In this document: positions 60,154 through 64,000 of the stretch, one piece after another
How positions within the stretch are numbered: the stretch's first letter is position 1
Layout: the number at the start of each line of letters is the position of its first letter
Source: Haloferula sp. BvORR071
GTDB lineage: Bacteria > Verrucomicrobiota > Verrucomicrobiia > Verrucomicrobiales > Akkermansiaceae
Assembly (NCBI RefSeq): GCF_000739615.1
Contig: NZ_BATP01000020.1
Span: forward strand, 124,001 to 188,000
DNA: 64,000 bases
Direction: 5' to 3'
Made by a program: the position numbers and the translations under genes
The notes under the pieces: model-generated
Databases searched by the model: none
The model's input: the letters and a program-made list of their open reading frames with translations, nothing else
What the model was told of the DNA's origin: nothing

Positions 60154-63100
60154 ATGTCCCCTTCCCTGCCCTTCCTCCTCGCGCCCCTGGCATTGACCCT
60201 GGTGACACCCCTCGCCGCGGAGCTGCCGGTCCCCCGCCTGGTCAAGGACATCGACCAAAGGATTGGCGACAACAGCTCAGACCCCACGAACTTCCACGAG
60301 GTCGATGGCAAGCTGCTCTTTTCCGCGCTGGCGCCCTATGGCGATTCCCGCGTCTGGATGAGCGATGGCAGCGCCGCCGGCACTCAACAGGTGGTGAATC
60401 CCGTGCCGGATCTCGTGGCGACCTGGGACCCGAAGACATGGGTCAAGGCCGGCGGGAAGAGGTTCTTCGCCGCCGCTCGCGCCGATGGTGGCGGGATGCG
60501 GCTGTGGACTCACAGCGACGACGGGACCAGCTCCGTCACCGCCGAACTCGCCGCCTTTCCGGAGCCACCGCAGCAGCTCACCGCCTGCGGCGATCTGCTC
60601 TACTTCACCGTAAAGCACGGCGCGACCGGCTTGGTGCTCTGGCGCAGTGATGGGACCGCCCCCGGCACAATTCCCCTGACCCTCGCCGACCCCGGCAGTG
60701 CCCCGGCAGGCAGCGGCTTTTCCTATCTGACGAAACTAACAGCCGCCGGCGATGAGCTTTGGTTCGCGGCGAACACCCTGCACCTCTACCGCAGCCGCGG
60801 CACTCCTGAGACCACCGTCGAGCTCGACTACATGTCAAAATTCCGGGACGGCGGGATTGCGGAAATTGTCGCCGCGGACCAAGGGATCTTCTTTACCTGC
60901 AAGGGCGGCCAAAACTACCAAGACATCCTCGTGAAGACCACGGGGACCTTGGAAAGCACCATCAGCCTCGGCGGCGCGAATTGGGACGCGCCCCCCGACC
61001 AATGGCGCGATCCGGAAAATCTCCACTACTGGAATGGCGCGCTCTACTTCACCGCGTGGACCCCTCAAAAGGGCGGCCAGTTGTACCGCAGCGATGGCAC
61101 GCCCGGCGGCACCGCGATGGTGAAAACCATCGGAGGGCCAAGAACCGTCGCTCCAGACATCCTCGGCACCACGGACAGCTTCATGTTCCTGGAGGCGGAC
61201 GACGGCAAGCACGGCAGTGAACTCTGGCGAAGCGATGGCACGGCCAAAGGCACCTATCTGGTGAAAGATATCACCAAGGGCCCCGGCGAAACTTACCTCG
61301 GGCATTCCGCAGTGGCCGGTGGCAAGCTTTGGTTCAGTGGTCCGGCCGGCAGGGCATGGGCTGCCCTCTGGGTCAGCGATGGCACGGCCAAGGGCACCCG
61401 CCGGCTGAAGAGCTTCACCGAATACGGCTCCGGCTTGCATGCGATCGGCCGCGCCGGCGGGACCTGCTATTTCTCCGCCAACGATGTGGTCCACGGCTAT
61501 GAGTTGTGGCAGAGCGATGGCACCCCGCGCGGCACCACCCTGCTGAAGGATCTCGCCGATGGCGGCCGCGATGGCGTGAGCGATGCCGCGAATGTCGCGG
61601 TCCTCGACGGCAACTACTATTTCTTTGGTAATAACAGCAAGGACTGGCGCGACCTCTGGCGCAGCGATGGCAGCAGCGCGGGCACGGTCATGGTCCCCGA
61701 ATTCAGCAAAGGCCGCAGGCCGCCCTGGCTCACCGACCTCAGCTCTGTCGGCGGACGACTGATGGTGGCGATCGACAATGGCTGGAAGGTCTGGAGCACC
61801 GACGGCACGCCCACGGGCCTGATCAAGGAACAAAACTTCCCCGGCGAACCGAACCCGGATCGGGTGGCGGAGGCCGGCGGCAAGAGCTTCGCCTTCATCG
61901 ACAAGGCCATCTATCTCCTGCGCCCCGGTGATCGCAATGGCCCGCTGAAACTCGAGCAAGGCCTGCCCAATCTCTTCTTCCGGAAGGGCCCCATAGTGGC
62001 CATGAAGGACCGCGTCTACTTCCCCTTGCTGGGTGACGGCCGCCCACCGGCGCTCTGGACTTCAGACGGCACGCTGGCAGGCACCGTGGAGGTGAAGCAG
62101 CCCGGCGGCGCCATCGCCTCGGAGGCACCCCGCGAACTCACCGTTTTCAATGGGGCCCTCTATTTCCTGACCAGTCATGACTTCAAGTCCCGGCTGTGGA
62201 AGTCCGATGGCACTGCGGCCGGAACCACCGTGCTTTCCGAGTCTTGGGACGGGGATTGCAGGTACTTCAGGCTCCAAGCCTGCAATGGCAAGCTCTGCCT
62301 CTTCGGGGCCAGCTCGAACGCCGGAATGACGCGGATCTTCACCACGGATGGTAACAGCGCGCCGGTCTTGCAGACCTCCTTCCCCACGGGCGACAGCTCG
62401 CTGACGATGCTCCACTCAACAGGAGACGAGATCTACTTCCCGCATTTCCACTATCCTCCGGGAGGCATTGCCATGTGGCGCACGGATGGCACGGCAGAGG
62501 GCACCTTCGTCTTGAAGGACAGCGTCGATCCCGCGCCCCCCACCACACCGCCGGTCCCTCCCCAGCCGGTGACGGTGGGCCCATGGACCTACTTCGCGGC
62601 GAATGACGGGATGCACGGGCTCGAACTATGGCGCACCGATGGCAGCCCGGCGAACACGGTGATGATCGCCGATCTGCTGGATGGCCCGCTTGGCTCATGG
62701 CCCCAGGGCCTGCGCCGGATCGGCGACCGTTTGCTCTTCACCGCGCTCACCCACGGTGGCCGCGAGCTGTGGGCGATCGATGATGCCGGTGCGGCAGCGG
62801 CGGCTAGCGCTCCCCTGTCCACTCCGCTCATGGCGGCAGCGGCCTCCGCGGAGGAAAATCCGGAAGCCCTGCTGCGCCACGCCTTCAATGTCGCGCAAGC
62901 CGGCGACACCACGCCCGTGATTCCCGGCAGCGGCACGGCTGGCTATCCTGCCGTCAGCACCACCGGCCAAGTACTGCTCGTGGAGTACTTGCGGCGGAAG
63001 GACGGCAGCCTGATCTACACGCCCCAGTATTCCCCATCGCTGGAGCCCGGCAGCTTCCAAGCAATGACTGGCAGCATCACCCTCACCACCATCGATGCCG

Positions 63101-63189
63101 TGTGGGAACGCGTGGTGGCCGAGCAAGCCTACGATCCTGCCACTACCCCACGGATTTTTGCACGGGTTGAGGTGAAGGCGGCCAAGTAA
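60154..63189 (+). CDS. Secreted ELWxxDGT-repeat protein
   Basis: The 1011-residue protein has a signal peptide (FLLAPLALTLVTPLAAELP) when started at the ATG at 60154; an in-frame ATG at 60106 would add 16 residues before it. Most of the length is made of repeats of about 45-60 residues with the core LWRSDGTAxGT. Examples are QLYRSDGTPGGT, ELWRSDGTAKGT, ALWVSDGTAKGT, ELWQSDGTPRGT and MWRTDGTAEGT. This is the ELWxxDGT family, thought to form beta-propeller-like surface proteins. The C-terminal ~120 residues differ (ATTPRIFARVEVKAAK) and carry no PEP-CTERM signal. The binding target is unknown. Confidence 0.9.
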   Translation: MSPSLPFLLAPLALTLVTPLAAELPVPRLVKDIDQRIGDNSSDPTNFHEVDGKLLFSALAPYGDSRVWMSDGSAAGTQQVVNPVPDLVATWDPKTWVKAGGKRFFAAARADGGGMRLWTHSDDGTSSVTAELAAFPEPPQQLTACGDLLYFTVKHGATGLVLWRSDGTAPGTIPLTLADPGSAPAGSGFSYLTKLTAAGDELWFAANTLHLYRSRGTPETTVELDYMSKFRDGGIAEIVAADQGIFFTCKGGQNYQDILVKTTGTLESTISLGGANWDAPPDQWRDPENLHYWNGALYFTAWTPQKGGQLYRSDGTPGGTAMVKTIGGPRTVAPDILGTTDSFMFLEADDGKHGSELWRSDGTAKGTYLVKDITKGPGETYLGHSAVAGGKLWFSGPAGRAWAALWVSDGTAKGTRRLKSFTEYGSGLHAIGRAGGTCYFSANDVVHGYELWQSDGTPRGTTLLKDLADGGRDGVSDAANVAVLDGNYYFFGNNSKDWRDLWRSDGSSAGTVMVPEFSKGRRPPWLTDLSSVGGRLMVAIDNGWKVWSTDGTPTGLIKEQNFPGEPNPDRVAEAGGKSFAFIDKAIYLLRPGDRNGPLKLEQGLPNLFFRKGPIVAMKDRVYFPLLGDGRPPALWTSDGTLAGTVEVKQPGGAIASEAPRELTVFNGALYFLTSHDFKSRLWKSDGTAAGTTVLSESWDGDCRYFRLQACNGKLCLFGASSNAGMTRIFTTDGNSAPVLQTSFPTGDSSLTMLHSTGDEIYFPHFHYPPGGIAMWRTDGTAEGTFVLKDSVDPAPPTTPPVPPQPVTVGPWTYFAANDGMHGLELWRTDGSPANTVMIADLLDGPLGSWPQGLRRIGDRLLFTALTHGGRELWAIDDAGAAAAASAPLSTPLMAAAASAEENPEALLRHAFNVAQAGDTTPVIPGSGTAGYPAVSTTGQVLLVEYLRRKDGSLIYTPQYSPSLEPGSFQAMTGSITLTTIDAVWERVVAEQAYDPATTPRIFARVEVKAAK

Positions 63190-63439
63190 GAGCGAGCGGA
63201 CAAGCATCTCTCCTTCTTCATACTCGCGAGGGTCAGTCTCAGGCCCACCACTCCGGGGCGGAAAACAAATCCCCGGACAGTTCGCACAATTGTTAGCAGT
63301 CCCCGGCGACGGCTCCATTTCCGCCGCCATCCCCGCAAATTCCACGAAGCACTCTCCCGCAGCAGCGATCTGCCCCGCACCGTTGACGCCCCTCTCCTGT
63401 TCCGATAGCGTCACCCCGTCCCGACTGAACCTCCTGTAA

Positions 63440-64000
63440 ATGGCGACGGAAACGCTCAGCTTCCTCTGCCCGCATTGCGAAATCCGGCTCACTGTTCCGG
63501 TCACGCTGGCGGGAGTTAAGGGACCTTGCCCGAATTGCCGGCTGCCGATCACGGCGCCGACACCCGCTACCGGCCCATCGCCTTTTGGCGAGGCCCAAGC
63601 TAACACGGCACCCGCACCTGAGCCTGCGTCCCCGCTGCCCTCAATGCCTGCCGCTGCAAATGCTCCGGCGGCTCCGGCACCCGATTCATCTCCGCCGTTG
63701 ACACCTGCCCCGGTGGCGGTGGCTCCGGCATCGTCTCCAGCAGCCCAAGCGGAACTGCCACTCGCCGCGCCTGAGCCCCGGCGCGCTGAAGAAGCTCCCT
63801 TCGCCGAGCCTCCGGCCGAGGCTGCTACTGCTCCACCGGACACCGCGCCAGCCGACGCCGAGGAATCCGCGGCCCCCGAGGGCCCGAAGATCCGGCCAGA
63901 GCCGCGTGGCATGAAGGATCGCCCGCTGGCCTCCCCGATGTCGGTCCGCCATAGCACGGAGGATGAGCGGATGCGCCGCCAGAGCCCGATCCTGTCACCT
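63440..64000 (+). CDS. Zinc-ribbon protein with a long Pro/Ala-rich linker, C-terminus outside the window
   Basis: From the ATG at 63440 the frame stays open to the last base, so at least 187 residues are present and the 3' end is missing. The N-terminus has a four-Cys ribbon (SFLCPHCEIRL, then KGPCPNCRLPI) of the type at the start of many Planctomycetes and Verrucomicrobia membrane proteins. A long Pro/Ala-rich linker (about 45-155) follows, then a charged part (DRPLASPMSVRHSTEDERMRR). The main domain lies beyond the window; a membrane segment is common in such proteins but is not seen here. Confidence 0.65.
   Translation, partial: MATETLSFLCPHCEIRLTVPVTLAGVKGPCPNCRLPITAPTPATGPSPFGEAQANTAPAPEPASPLPSMPAAANAPAAPAPDSSPPLTPAPVAVAPASSPAAQAELPLAAPEPRRAEEAPFAEPPAEAATAPPDTAPADAEESAAPEGPKIRPEPRGMKDRPLASPMSVRHSTEDERMRRQSPILSP

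Overview
This window is GC-rich bacterial chromosome and looks like Verrucomicrobia, probably near Luteolibacter or Haloferula. That placement is inferred from gene content and from no marker gene. The pointers are: large secreted LamG, lamin-tail, CotH and ELWxxDGT-repeat proteins; secreted glucose/sorbosone-dehydrogenase-like enzymes with a DPDxDGxxNxxEY tail; two proteins ending in PEP-CTERM-like signals; a sulfatase, GH78, GH5 and DUF1080 proteins; and lpxA, which implies a Gram-negative envelope. I saw no tRNA, rRNA, CRISPR array, insertion sequence or phage module.

Layout. 1-12.1 kb: a secreted protein cut by the window edge, a small membrane protein, a GH78 alpha-L-rhamnosidase, a 1796-residue LamG/dehydrogenase/diheme-cytochrome fusion, and a convergent dehydrogenase relative. 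12.4-16.9 kb: a tightly coupled operon of three related small membrane proteins (the third frameshifted), a PadR regulator, and a multi-pass VIT-domain membrane protein with a PEP-CTERM-like end. 17-23 kb: envelope and housekeeping genes (lipoprotein, lpxA, endonuclease/phosphatase-family enzyme, coaD, cstA). 23-27 kb: small accessory genes, including DUF1801, DUF1080, tandem duplicate lipoproteins and an FMN reductase. 27-34 kb: a fused 5-oxoprolinase, then a two-gene cassette of unknown secreted or anchored proteins flanked by copies of one intergenic repeat. 34.4-38.8 kb: a secreted CotH-kinase/lamin-tail protein. 39-44 kb: a secreted protein, then a coupled trio (small anchored protein, ECF sigma factor, probable anti-sigma partner with a PEP-CTERM tail), then two proteins sharing an N-terminal module, then an MntR-type regulator. 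44.6-51.1 kb: a GH5 enzyme, a TPR membrane protein, a TPR-AAA+ ATPase and a sulfatase. 51-57 kb: a secreted protein, a YycJ-like metallo-hydrolase, a frameshifted AsmA-like gene, and a yqjD-yqjE-yqjK-like trio whose middle gene carries a poly-C frameshift. 57.3-59.6 kb: two PilT-type ATPases ending in a strong terminator. 59.7-64 kb: a YggL-like protein, an ELWxxDGT-repeat protein, and a zinc-ribbon protein running off the end.

How it fits together. The organism appears able to attack sulfated, rhamnose-containing and beta-linked polysaccharides outside the cytoplasm, and to oxidise sugars with periplasmic dehydrogenases, one fused to its own cytochrome. Surface or envelope sorting recurs (PEP-CTERM ends, lipoproteins, AsmA-like and Yqj-like proteins), although no exosortase gene lies here. 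The intergenic DNA holds several families of short palindromic or dispersed repeats. The best candidates for new biology are the sigma/anti-sigma pair with an exosortase tag, the PadR-VIT-PEP-CTERM operon, the shared-N-terminus protein pair, the repeat-flanked two-gene cassette, and the poly-C tract in the yqjE-like gene.
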